From Arthrobacter silvisoli (lineage in GTDB: Bacteria; Actinomycetota; Actinomycetes; Actinomycetales; Micrococcaceae), in assembly GCF_003369445.1 (NCBI RefSeq), contig NZ_QRCU01000078.1, positions 88,116 through 152,115 of the forward strand: a DNA stretch of 64,000 nt, read 5' to 3'. This document shows positions 24,939 through 32,205 of the stretch, piece by piece. The translations under genes and the position numbers were made by a program. The stretch's first letter is position 1. Each line of letters begins with the position of its first letter. The notes under the pieces were generated by a model. That model saw only the letters and a list, made by a program, of their open reading frames with translations. It ran no database searches and was not told the DNA's origin.

Positions 24939-26674
24939 TGTCCGGCCGCAGACCGGCGCACGGGCCCGCAGCCTCGGACGGGGCCCACGGCGCTGGGGAT
25001 CCGGGGCCGCGGCTGGACCTTCGGCTCGTGCCTTCAGCGGTGCTGGCCTGGACGGGGGCTTTGGCCGGTAACCATTTGTCCCCGGCCTGGACCACTGGCA
25101 TCGTGGCGTTCCTGCTTGGCAGCGCGGTGCTGCTGCTCGTGGCCGGCAAGCGGCGTGCGCCGGCCCGCCGTACGGGGCGCCGCAGTCTCGGTGCCGCGCT
25201 GTCGCTGGCATGCCTCCTGGGTGCCGCGGCAGCCGTGCAGACCCTGAGCGTGTCCACTGCAAGGTCAAGCCTGCCCGTCACGGGCAGCGGAGCGGACGGC
25301 CCGGCCCTCGTGAACCTCTTGGTGACCGGTGAAGCCAAGGAAGTCCGCGCCGGTGCAGGCCGTGCCAAACGCTGGATCCTTGCTGCCGAACTGCTGGAAC
25401 TCACCTCGGACGGCAAGCTTTACCGCCCGGCCACCCGGATCCTGGTGGTCGGTGGCGCCGGGTGGCAGGAGTCCCGGATTGGCGAACGCATCCGGGCAGC
25501 CGGCAAGCTCGCGCAGGCGCGCCCCGGACAGGCTGAGGCGGCGGTCTTCACTGCGGGCACCCGGCCTTTCCCTGCCCGGGGCAGCCTGCAGAACACTGCG
25601 TGGCCCGGCGGGGCACTTCCGGGTACAGGGCCAGGGGCAGCGCCGGACTGGGCGGCCGCGACGCGGGAGCGGTACCGGGTCGCCACCGCCAGGTTCGGCG
25701 GCGATTCTGCCGGCCTGCTGCCGGGTATGGTCATCGGCGACACGGAGGGCATGGACGAAGGACTTGTCGCGGCCATGCGCGATACAGGCACCACGCATTT
25801 GACCGCCGTCAGCGGCGCAAATTGCAGTTTGATCCTCGGGTTGTTGATCGTGTTGGCCAGGAGTTGCCGCCTCCGCCGGCCTGCAGCAGCTGTTCTGGCC
25901 CTGTGCGGCCTGGGCGCTTTCGTGTGGCTGGTCGGTCCGGAACCGAGCGTGCTGCGGGCCGCGGTCATGGGCGCGATCGGTTTTCTTGCGCTTAGCAGCG
26001 GGCGGGCGGGACGCAGCCTGGGTTTCCTGTGTCTTGCCGTGGCTGTGCTCCTTGTCGGCGAGCCGTCCCTGGCCGGCAGTTCGGGGTTCCTGCTCTCGGT
26101 CCTGGCCACCCTCGGAATCATCTTGTTGGCTCGTCCGCTGATGACCCGGGCGCCGGCCTGGCTGCCTCGTCCCATTGCTGCTGCTCTTGCAGTGCCGTTG
26201 TCCGCGCAGTTGTTCTGTGCACCTGTCATTGTGGGCCTGCAGCCGCAGTTCACGGTCTTTTCACTGCTGGCCAACGTTGTCATGGCGCCGTTCGTCGCAC
26301 CCGTGACGGTGCTGGGAACCCTCGCGGTGCCCGTGCTTGCGGCCCATGAGGGAGCAGCAACTGTGCTTCTGGGCGCCGCCGCGGTGTGCGCCGGGGCGAT
26401 CGCTGGAACCGCGCGCTTCCTCGCCGGCCTGCCGGGAGCGGTGCAGCCGTGGCCCGAGGGTGCGTGGGGAATGATCACCATGGCGCTGTGCTCCGCTGGC
26501 AACCTGGCCTTGCTTTGGTTGCTCCTGCACCCGGCGCGTTGTGCCCGGTTCGCTTTCACGTGCCACGGCTTGGTGGTGGACAAGATCGCAGGCTTCGAGG
26601 CGTGGCTGGAACACCGCCGTCGGCTCTTCCGACGGCGGATGCGGCCACCCGGAACCAGGGGGCGGCTTCGATGA
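24938..26674 (+). CDS. comEC: ComEC/Rec2 channel protein, lacking the C-terminal metallo-beta-lactamase domain
   Basis: Membrane channel for incoming DNA in the competence pathway. The product (578 residues) has the N-terminal spans with a DUF4131-like soluble segment and the Competence domain, including GMVIGDTEGMDEGL and HLTAVSGANCS (near residue 290), then many hydrophobic spans. Actinobacterial ComEC is usually about 750-850 residues and ends in a metallo-beta-lactamase-like domain; none is found here or in the next 1.5 kb. The last 20 or so codons lie inside a duplicated SRAP-gene 3' end (from 26610), so the present stop codon is accidental. Probably a truncated, perhaps non-functional gene. 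Confidence 0.85.
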   Translation: MSGRRPAHGPAASDGAHGAGDPGPRLDLRLVPSAVLAWTGALAGNHLSPAWTTGIVAFLLGSAVLLLVAGKRRAPARRTGRRSLGAALSLACLLGAAAAVQTLSVSTARSSLPVTGSGADGPALVNLLVTGEAKEVRAGAGRAKRWILAAELLELTSDGKLYRPATRILVVGGAGWQESRIGERIRAAGKLAQARPGQAEAAVFTAGTRPFPARGSLQNTAWPGGALPGTGPGAAPDWAAATRERYRVATARFGGDSAGLLPGMVIGDTEGMDEGLVAAMRDTGTTHLTAVSGANCSLILGLLIVLARSCRLRRPAAAVLALCGLGAFVWLVGPEPSVLRAAVMGAIGFLALSSGRAGRSLGFLCLAVAVLLVGEPSLAGSSGFLLSVLATLGIILLARPLMTRAPAWLPRPIAAALAVPLSAQLFCAPVIVGLQPQFTVFSLLANVVMAPFVAPVTVLGTLAVPVLAAHEGAATVLLGAAAVCAGAIAGTARFLAGLPGAVQPWPEGAWGMITMALCSAGNLALLWLLLHPARCARFAFTCHGLVVDKIAGFEAWLEHRRRLFRRRMRPPGTRGRLR

Positions 26675-26753
26675 GCTCTGGTCCGTTGTTCCGGACGTAG
26701 TTCACTTTGTTGCCGGCGAGGCGTGGCACCAGGCGGGGCGCGGGCATGGAGTC
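26610..26753. repeat. Direct repeat, left copy (SRAP 3' end and hairpin)
   Basis: This segment matches 28280-28423 at a constant offset of 1670 bp, with about 14 mismatches in 144 aligned positions by eye. It includes the GC-rich hairpin CCGCCGTCGG/CCGACGGCGG (26614-26638) that follows the SRAP gene in the right copy. The left end of the homology falls inside comEC. Confidence 0.9.
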
Positions 26754-26801
26754 GTGAATGTGTCCAAGTAGGTCGGGATTTTTGCGTTGGCCGTCTTCCC
26801 A
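26656..26801 (-). pseudogene. Decayed 3' fragment of an SRAP-type (YedK/HMCES) gene
   Basis: On the minus strand this encodes SMPAPRLVPRLAGNKVNYV and then RNNGPELIEAA, closely matching the end of the intact SRAP protein at 28325-29035. The SRAP stop codon has become TGG, and two internal blocks present in the intact gene (28424-28510 and about 28528-28664) are missing: GTCGTGAATGTG at 26751 matches 28511, and GTAGGTCGGGAT at 26768 matches about 28665. The catalytic Cys and Glu regions are absent, so no enzyme is made. Confidence 0.88.
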
Positions 26802-26948
26802 ACAAGCGACCGGCTTGGGAGCGGATGGTGAAGCCCTGTCTGGATCAGAGGATGAGTCTGGTTCCGGGCGCCCGGCCGGTTTCACAATTGGAAATTGAGG
26901 AACCAAGTATCGGGCCACGCTGTGTTCCGATTCAGGAGGTGTATTCGC

Positions 26949-27473
26949 ATGGAGATCGGCCGAGCTCACGCACCGAAGGGTCGGACGAACATGGCCCCGG
27001 CTGGGACTTCGGGCTGGCCAAGCGCTTGGAGCGCATCGCGTCCCGTTGCGGAAACGGGGAGCCGCTCCGAGACAAAGTCCAAGCCACATCCAGCCGCTGT
27101 CGCTGCCATCAAGGCATTCCACACGCTGGCGTGGCTTTCGATTGAGTCATGCGTTGTCTACGTGCTCTACAAGGGGCTGGTCGGGCGCACTGACAGACGG
27201 GTTGGCTTGGCTGCGGCGGTGGTAGCGGGCGAAACCCTGGTGTTCGCCGGCAACGGATTCAGGTGTCCGCTCACGCAACTCGCCAAACACTACGGTGCCG
27301 AAAGCGGCGCGGTGACGGACATTTACCTTCCGAAATGGTTCGCCCACAACATGCCGGCCATCCACGTTCCGCTGCTGGCAGCCATGACCTACCTGCATAT
27401 CCGGAACTACCGACGCCGAAAGGCGGCTGTCCAGTCCACGACCAGTCAACCGCAGGGTGGCAGACCCGGCTAA
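26949..27473 (+). CDS. Conserved membrane protein of unknown function
   Basis: The 174-residue protein has a polar, low-complexity N terminus (about 50 residues) followed by three hydrophobic spans (about 57-77, 85-104 and 133-153) and a basic C-terminal tail. The segment GNGFRCPLT (101-109) at the end of span 2 and the AIHVPL motif at the start of span 3 look like conserved signatures; I recall such proteins in actinobacteria but cannot name the family with confidence. ATG 26949 has an excellent AGGAGGTG at 26934-26941. The next gene starts immediately after its stop (TAAATG). It belongs to the accessory block between comEC and holA. Confidence 0.75.
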   Translation: MEIGRAHAPKGRTNMAPAGTSGWPSAWSASRPVAETGSRSETKSKPHPAAVAAIKAFHTLAWLSIESCVVYVLYKGLVGRTDRRVGLAAAVVAGETLVFAGNGFRCPLTQLAKHYGAESGAVTDIYLPKWFAHNMPAIHVPLLAAMTYLHIRNYRRRKAAVQSTTSQPQGGRPG

Positions 27474-28187
27474 ATGATGCCAGCACGAAACCTTGGCCGG
27501 CTCGCAGCGCTCACTTGCGTTGCGGGCTGCGGATTCGCATTCCGGCGACTCCAACTCTGCTGGGGTTCCACCCCTGAAGAGCTGGATGGCCGGCTGCCAG
27601 GTGACGACTTCATCACCCACGCGGGCCTGCAGGCAACACGGTCCATCACCATTCATGCTCCGGCTGAAAAAGTATGGCCCTGGTTGGCGCAGATGGGCCA
27701 GGGCCGGGGCGGGTTCTACAGCTACGACTTCCTGGAAAACCGCGCCGGCCTGGACATCCATAGCGCGGACCGGATCCATCCCGAGTGGCAGGACATTAAG
27801 GTGGGGGACCCGATTCATCTGGCACCCACGGACTCCTCGAACCTGGAGGTGGGGCTCCTTGAACCGGTAAGGACACTTGTCCTGCGCATCCCCCCGAGCC
27901 CAGCACCCGGCCCCTTCGACTTCACCTGGGCCTTCATCCTCCAGGCAAAACCAGACGGAACTACCCGCCTCGTTGTCCGTGAGCGGTACGCCTATCGGCA
28001 ATGGTGGGCTCGGTTCCTGCTCGAGACCGTCGAGGTCGCCAGCTTCGTCATGTCCCTGCGGATGCTCCACGGGATCAGGAGCCGGGCCGAGGAAACCATT
28101 GACACTATTCACCAGACCCGCCCAAAGTCGGAACCAGGCTCCAGAGGTTTCCCGTGTCATAATGGCGGGCGTTCCGGGACTCGGTGA
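27474..28187 (+). CDS. SRPBCC-fold (polyketide cyclase/START-like) protein
   Basis: The 237-residue protein has a SRPBCC ligand-binding fold: TRSITIHAPAEKVWPWLAQM opens the first strand and helix, GRGGFYSYDFLENRAGLDI follows, and the central region ends in strands with TTRLVVRERY and a long C-terminal helix. Such proteins bind hydrophobic ligands; the ligand is unknown. The N terminus (about residues 8-26) is hydrophobic and might anchor it. ATG 27474 follows directly on the membrane-protein stop codon, so the two are translationally coupled and probably act together. Confidence 0.82.
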   Translation: MMPARNLGRLAALTCVAGCGFAFRRLQLCWGSTPEELDGRLPGDDFITHAGLQATRSITIHAPAEKVWPWLAQMGQGRGGFYSYDFLENRAGLDIHSADRIHPEWQDIKVGDPIHLAPTDSSNLEVGLLEPVRTLVLRIPPSPAPGPFDFTWAFILQAKPDGTTRLVVRERYAYRQWWARFLLETVEVASFVMSLRMLHGIRSRAEETIDTIHQTRPKSEPGSRGFPCHNGGRSGTR

Positions 28188-28222
28188 GGCCTAGGCGTGA
28201 CCCAGAGCCAACTGCTCTCAGC

Positions 28223-28248
28223 CAGGAAGAGGCTTCGAAGGCTTCCTG
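28223..28248 (+). terminator. Hairpin after the SRPBCC gene
   Basis: CAGGAAG at 28223-28229 pairs with CTTCCTG at 28242-28248; the loop contains CTTCGAAG, which can extend the fold. No T-run follows. It lies about 35 bp after the stop codon and is a candidate transcript end. Confidence 0.4.
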
Positions 28249-28279
28249 ACCCGTGCGGTGGAGGGTTGTCACACGGCCC

Positions 28280-28423
28280 AACACCGCCGTCGGCCTTTCC
28301 GACGGCGGATGCGGCCACCCGGAACTAGGCGGCGGCTTCGATGAGTTCGGGTCCGTTGTTCCGGACGTAGTTCACTTTGTCGCTGACGACGCGTGGCACC
28401 AAACGGGGCTCCGGCATGGAGTC
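28280..28423. repeat. Direct repeat, right copy (intact SRAP 3' end)
   Basis: The partner of 26610-26753, at an offset of exactly 1670 bp. It contains the last 99 bp of the intact SRAP gene and the hairpin downstream of it. Confidence 0.9.
28284..28308 (-). terminator. Hairpin terminator of the SRAP gene
   Basis: CCGCCGTCGG (28284-28293) is exactly complementary to CCGACGGCGG (28299-28308) with a five-base loop, 16 bp after the SRAP stop codon on the minus strand. The same hairpin is kept in the left repeat at 26614-26638. Confidence 0.65.
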
Positions 28424-29035
28424 CAGGAGGGCCCGGACGTCGGCTTCTTTCGTGGTCTGCGGGTCGAGCCAGTCCGTCCACATGTCCGCTGGCACCACCA
28501 GGGGAGTCCGGTCGTGAATGTGCCCCAGCGCGTCAGAGGCCGCCGTGGTGATGATGGTGGCCGTCCGCAGCCATTTTTCCGGGTGCCCGTCGGGCAGGGA
28601 CGGATCCGGCCAGTTCTCGAACAGGGCCGCGAACGCCAGCGGTTTTTCGTCGGCGCCGTGCAGGTAGGTCGGGATCTTTTTCGCGTCGGCTGTCTTTTCC
28701 CATTCGTAGTACCCGTCGCTGGGAATGAGTCCGCGTCTGGCCGCGGCAGCCTTCCGGAAGGACGGCTTCTCAGTGACGGTTTCCATGCGGGCGTTGATCA
28801 GCCGGGCCGCGCCTTTGGTGTCCTTCGCCCACGACGGCACAAGACCCCAGTGCGCCGTGACGAGCTTGCGGGATGCGGTGTCGTCCTCTGTGCCGAGCCG
28901 GTCCAGGATGAGCGGAATCGGGTCTGTGGGGGCGACGTTCCAACTCGCAGCCAGATCGGGGTCAACCACCTCGCTGACAAGGAAGAAGTCCTGAATGTCG
29001 GCGGCTGAGTAAGTCATCACGAAGCGTCCACACAT
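28325..29035 (-). CDS. SOS response-associated peptidase (SRAP, YedK/HMCES family)
   Basis: SRAP proteins crosslink covalently to abasic sites in single-stranded DNA through Cys2, shielding them from cleavage. The 236-residue product starts MCGRF, so Cys2 is exposed after Met removal, and has the other active-site residues: Asn81 (INARMET), Glu111 (DGYYEW) and His174 (HIHDRTP). The start is fixed by the need for Cys2; no ribosome-binding site precedes it, and AATAAT six bases upstream (29042-29047) suggests a leaderless transcript. A decayed copy of its 3' end lies 1.67 kb away at 26656-26801. Confidence 0.95.
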   Translation of the reverse strand: MCGRFVMTYSAADIQDFFLVSEVVDPDLAASWNVAPTDPIPLILDRLGTEDDTASRKLVTAHWGLVPSWAKDTKGAARLINARMETVTEKPSFRKAAAARRGLIPSDGYYEWEKTADAKKIPTYLHGADEKPLAFAALFENWPDPSLPDGHPEKWLRTATIITTAASDALGHIHDRTPLVVPADMWTDWLDPQTTKEADVRALLDSMPEPRLVPRVVSDKVNYVRNNGPELIEAAA

Positions 29036-29150
29036 GAGCCCATTATTGCCGGTGGCCGAATCAGCAGGAAGTGCGCCGCAGGCGGTCGTGCTCTGCCCGC
29101 GGGTTGGGCAGCACTCTGGACGCTGGGCCGAGCAGGGAGCAATGAAGGCC

Positions 29151-29639
29151 TTAGGAATCCTTTTGCGGGCGGGGCTCCTCCGGCAACGAGGCGCGAAGGC
29201 CAGGGTTGTGGTCTTGGGTTCCTTCGTTGGCCCGTCGCGCATCAGCGGCTTGCCATTGCCCTTCGAGATTCCCGGCGTCCGCGCCGTCGGTATCGACCCC
29301 CGGGTCGGTAGCGGCGGCTTGCTTCATATCGTCGGCGGCATGGCGGTGAAGATTGTCGGCGTCCGCCTGTCGCTGTTCGGCTTCCTTGCGGAGCCGTTCG
29401 GAGTCGACCATGGCTTGCTCGGCCTCCGCTTTGGCCCTGGCCGCTTGGACCTCGGATTCTCGGGCATCCAACGCAGCTTCTTCGGCCTTCTTCCGCAGGT
29501 CGGCAGCTCGTCTTTGATCCTCGGCCCGCCGGGCACGTTCGTGCTCCTGCCTGCGTTTGCGCGCGAGGAAAAATGCCACGCCGAGAACGACAAGTAGGAC
29601 GACGACGCCGACGATCCAAAGAACTGTGGTTGTGTCCAT
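29151..29639 (-). CDS. Single-span membrane protein with a coiled-coil domain
   Basis: The 162-residue protein starts MDTTTVLWIVGVVVLLVVLG, one transmembrane segment (about residues 6-25), then a basic stop-transfer stretch (RKRRQ). A long Ala/Glu/Arg-rich helix with heptad character runs from about 30 to 105, and a polar tail follows. ATG 29639 has AAGGAAG upstream. I recognise no domain; it may be a membrane-anchored scaffold. It is the outermost gene of the accessory block on the holA side. Confidence 0.72.
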   Translation of the reverse strand: MDTTTVLWIVGVVVLLVVLGVAFFLARKRRQEHERARRAEDQRRAADLRKKAEEAALDARESEVQAARAKAEAEQAMVDSERLRKEAEQRQADADNLHRHAADDMKQAAATDPGVDTDGADAGNLEGQWQAADARRANEGTQDHNPGLRASLPEEPRPQKDS

Positions 29640-29783
29640 TGAAGCTTCCTTCTTTCTTTCGGCCGTGTGGACAAGCTCAGACCTTCCCGGGATCACGCGA
29701 CAATTGGGATTCGCTGCGGCGAACGCCCGATAGGCTGCCTCGGCTTCTATGCGCCGGAGGTGTCGGTCACGTGCAATCCAATG

Positions 29784-29797
29784 CTAAGCAAACTTAG
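29784..29797. repeat. Small AT-rich inverted repeat upstream of holA
   Basis: CTAAG-CAAA-CTTAG, a 5-bp-arm dyad in an unusually AT-rich patch (the next bases are TATTTACC). The 273 bp between the coiled-coil gene and holA otherwise show no gene. Could be part of a promoter or a recombination scar; no known motif recognised. Confidence 0.3.
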
Positions 29798-29912
29798 TAT
29801 TTACCAGTGTACGCCTTGGCCGCCATTTTGTGCGGGCAATCCGCCGGCTCCGGACCACACAGCGATCGTGGGAGACTGGAAGCTGAACCACTCCGTCCGG
29901 AAGGAATCGCTG

Positions 29913-30929
29913 TTGGCTGCTGCCCAGGCCTCGAAGGCCAAGACCTCTTCGGTGAATGTTGCCACTTGGCGCGATGTCACGCCGGCCGCCGTAGTGTTGA
30001 TCACCGGGCCGGAGGAATATTTGGGCATCCGGGCCATGGACCGGCTGAGGTCGCTCGTCCGTGAAGCCGCCCCCGATGTCGAGGTCAGCAAGCTCAATGC
30101 CGGAGCCTATGAAGCCGGCAGCCTGGCTATGACCGTCACGCCCTCGCTCTTCGGCGAGGGCAAGCTGCTCGAGGTCGAAGGGCTCGAGGCCATGAACGAA
30201 GCCTTCCTCAGCGATGCCCTGGCGTACGTGGCCAAGCCGGAAGACGACGTCGTGCTGGTCCTGCGCCACAGCGGCGGCACCCGGGGAAAGAAACTGCTGG
30301 ACGCCATCAAGGCAGCCCGCTGGCCCATGGTGGATTGCCAGCCGATGAAGAAGGACGCGGAAAAGGCGGCGTTCGTGATGGCCGAGTTCAAGGCCGCCGG
30401 GCGCCGGATCGACGGTGAGGCCGTCCAGGCGCTGGTCAACGCCGTCGGCACGTCATTGTCCGAGCTCGCTGCGTCCTGCCGGCAGCTCATCGCCGACGCC
30501 GCCACCGCGGTGGACGCCGCCATGGTCGAGCGCTACTACGGCGGGCGGGTCGAGGCCACGGCCTTCAAGGTTGCGGATGCGGCGATGGCCGGGAACGCCC
30601 CGCTGGCCCTGTCCAGCCTCCGCCACGCGCTGGCAACCGGAGTCGACCCGGTCCCGCTTGTCGCGGCGCTGGCCGCCAAGCTGCGGACCCTGGCCCGGGT
30701 GGCCGGCGCGCAAGGTTCCTCGGCGCAGATCGCCAAGCAGTTGGGCATGCAGCCCTGGCTGGTCGAACAGGCGCAGCGCGATGTCCGCCGCTGGACTCCG
30801 GAAGGGTTGATCCGTTCCATCCAGGTCACGGCCGAGGCCGACGCCCAGGTGAAGGGACTCTCGCGCGATCCGGTGTACGCGGTGGAGCACGCCGTGACAG
30901 TCATCGCGATGTCCGCCCGCGGACGGTAG
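29913..30929 (+). CDS. holA: DNA polymerase III subunit delta
   Basis: Subunit of the clamp loader that opens the beta clamp. The 338-residue product has the delta-subunit pattern: VVLITGPEEYLGIRAMD at the start, LNAGAYEAGSL, a TPSLFGEGKLLEVEGLE beta-binding region, and the C-terminal collar domain. I chose TTG 29913, because AAGGA at 29901-29905 lies seven bases upstream and the conserved region starts 20 residues later; an earlier GTG (29869) has no ribosome-binding site. In related genomes holA usually follows comEC directly; here about 3.2 kb of accessory DNA separates them (from memory of gene order). Confidence 0.93.
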   Translation: MAAAQASKAKTSSVNVATWRDVTPAAVVLITGPEEYLGIRAMDRLRSLVREAAPDVEVSKLNAGAYEAGSLAMTVTPSLFGEGKLLEVEGLEAMNEAFLSDALAYVAKPEDDVVLVLRHSGGTRGKKLLDAIKAARWPMVDCQPMKKDAEKAAFVMAEFKAAGRRIDGEAVQALVNAVGTSLSELAASCRQLIADAATAVDAAMVERYYGGRVEATAFKVADAAMAGNAPLALSSLRHALATGVDPVPLVAALAAKLRTLARVAGAQGSSAQIAKQLGMQPWLVEQAQRDVRRWTPEGLIRSIQVTAEADAQVKGLSRDPVYAVEHAVTVIAMSARGR

Positions 30930-30993
30930 GGCGCACCCGCCCGCGCCGCTGACCACAACGGCCCCCGGAAGGAAGCGCTGCGCTTAAATGCGA

Positions 30994-31021
30994 TGAGGCC
31001 GGCCCAAGCGGGCCGGCCTCA
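30994..31021. terminator. Bidirectional terminator between convergent holA and rpsT
   Basis: TGAGGCCGGCCC at 30994-31005 is exactly complementary to GGGCCGGCCTCA at 31010-31021 with an AAGC loop, followed by ATTTC on the plus strand and TCGCATTT on the minus strand. Confidence 0.88.
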
Positions 31022-31048
31022 ATTTCAGCTCAGTCGAACTGGAAAACC

Positions 31049-31309
31049 TTAGAGTGCGTTGACCTTCTTGGAGATCGCCGACTTGCGGTTCGCAGCGTTG
31101 TTCTTGTGAATAACGCCCTTGCTGACAGCCTTGTCCAGCTTACGGCTGGCAGCTACAAGAGCAGTCGTTGCAGCATCCTTGTCAGCAGACTCAACGGCGG
31201 TGTTGACGGCGCGGATGGCCGTCTTCAGCTCGGACTTGACGGCGTTGTTACGCAGGCGAGCCTTCTCGTTGGTGAGGATGCGCTTCTTCTGGGACTTGAT
31301 ATTAGCCAC
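31049..31309 (-). CDS. rpsT: 30S ribosomal protein S20
   Basis: Binds 16S rRNA in the small-subunit body. The 86-residue basic protein is full length and starts MANIKSQKKRI, typical of S20, with a long alpha-helical middle and IHKNNAANRKS near the end. GTG start at 31309 with AAGAGAG upstream. As usual it lies next to holA, in convergent orientation. Confidence 0.98.
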   Translation of the reverse strand: MANIKSQKKRILTNEKARLRNNAVKSELKTAIRAVNTAVESADKDAATTALVAASRKLDKAVSKGVIHKNNAANRKSAISKKVNAL

Positions 31310-31487
31310 GTGTGTGAACTCTCTTTTTAATGCGGAAATGGTCTAGAGGGTTATCAGGTTGGCCATCGACTGAGCGGCGTGGGGATGCCTATGGCAGCCA
31401 ACCATATATGGCCGTCGACCTGCACGGACATACAGCCATCCATGCTACCAGACTCGGCGTGGTCCCGGTCGCCCGCCCCGACCCGCC

Positions 31488-32045
31488 CTACCTCCGGCGA
31501 AGCCGTGCCGCGACCATCCGGAACGTCGCGCTGTCAAGGACAGCGCCCTCCCGGCGGACTCCGTCAGGATCCACGCGGATGATGCGGTCCAGCTTCACCT
31601 CGCTGGCCCGCCACTGCGGATCCCAGGGTCCGGCCCCGATGTCAACGTAATCGGCTGCGTCGCGCCCGTTGTTGTGGTCCTTGCTGGTCAGCATCAGGCC
31701 CAGCAGCCACCGTCCGTCGCGTCCGACAAGGAGGACGGGACGGTCCTTGCCGTTCGTGTGGTCCTCCTCGAACGGCACCCAGGTCCAGACGATTTCGCCG
31801 GGATCGGGCCGGCCGTCCAGCGCGGGGGAGTAGCTCGCGGCTACCGTCCCTTGGAAATCACCCGGATAGCGCCCGACGGCGGAGGGCGCCAAGGCAGGAT
31901 GCTTGCCCTTGGCAGCCGTCCCCGGCCGTGTTCGGCGCGGCGGGGGCGGCGCCGTCGGACGGGCAGTTCCGCCCGCCAGCCGCCACAGGTAGCGCAAGGG
32001 TGCGGTGATGATCCTGCCGAAGAGGGTGCTGTTGTCCGGTGCCAT
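31488..32045 (-). CDS. PemK/MazF-fold protein without an adjacent antitoxin
   Basis: The C-terminal half (from about residue 80) matches the PemK/MazF fold: PGEIVWTWVPFEED opens the first strand, then NGKDRPVLLVGRD, LGLMLTSKDHN and KLDRIIRVD. Members of this fold are usually mRNA interferases. The first 80 residues are a basic, Pro-rich extension not found in standard 110-residue toxins. No antitoxin gene lies on either side: lepA is divergent and rpsT is downstream. ATG 32045 is preceded by GGTGGTGGG. It may be a stand-alone RNase or a fold member with another job. Confidence 0.8.
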   Translation of the reverse strand: MAPDNSTLFGRIITAPLRYLWRLAGGTARPTAPPPPRRTRPGTAAKGKHPALAPSAVGRYPGDFQGTVAASYSPALDGRPDPGEIVWTWVPFEEDHTNGKDRPVLLVGRDGRWLLGLMLTSKDHNNGRDAADYVDIGAGPWDPQWRASEVKLDRIIRVDPDGVRREGAVLDSATFRMVAARLRRR

Positions 32046-32205
32046 CCCACCACCGTATCCATCGGACCCGGCAACAAGGGGAATCCGATGCGCGCCGCAG
32101 GCGGGGTTCATGGGAGACTATGAGTTCAGATATGCGGTGCACGCCGGGACAGCAGGATTGTCCGGGCAACTTTTCCGCGTGAGTGTCGACAGTAAGGACC
32201 CCTGC

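Noticed and set aside
26556..27122. 188-codon minus-strand frame across the comEC end
   Set aside because: Only its C-terminal SRAP-like stretch is meaningful; the rest is unrelated frame-open sequence, so it is listed as a pseudogene fragment rather than a gene.
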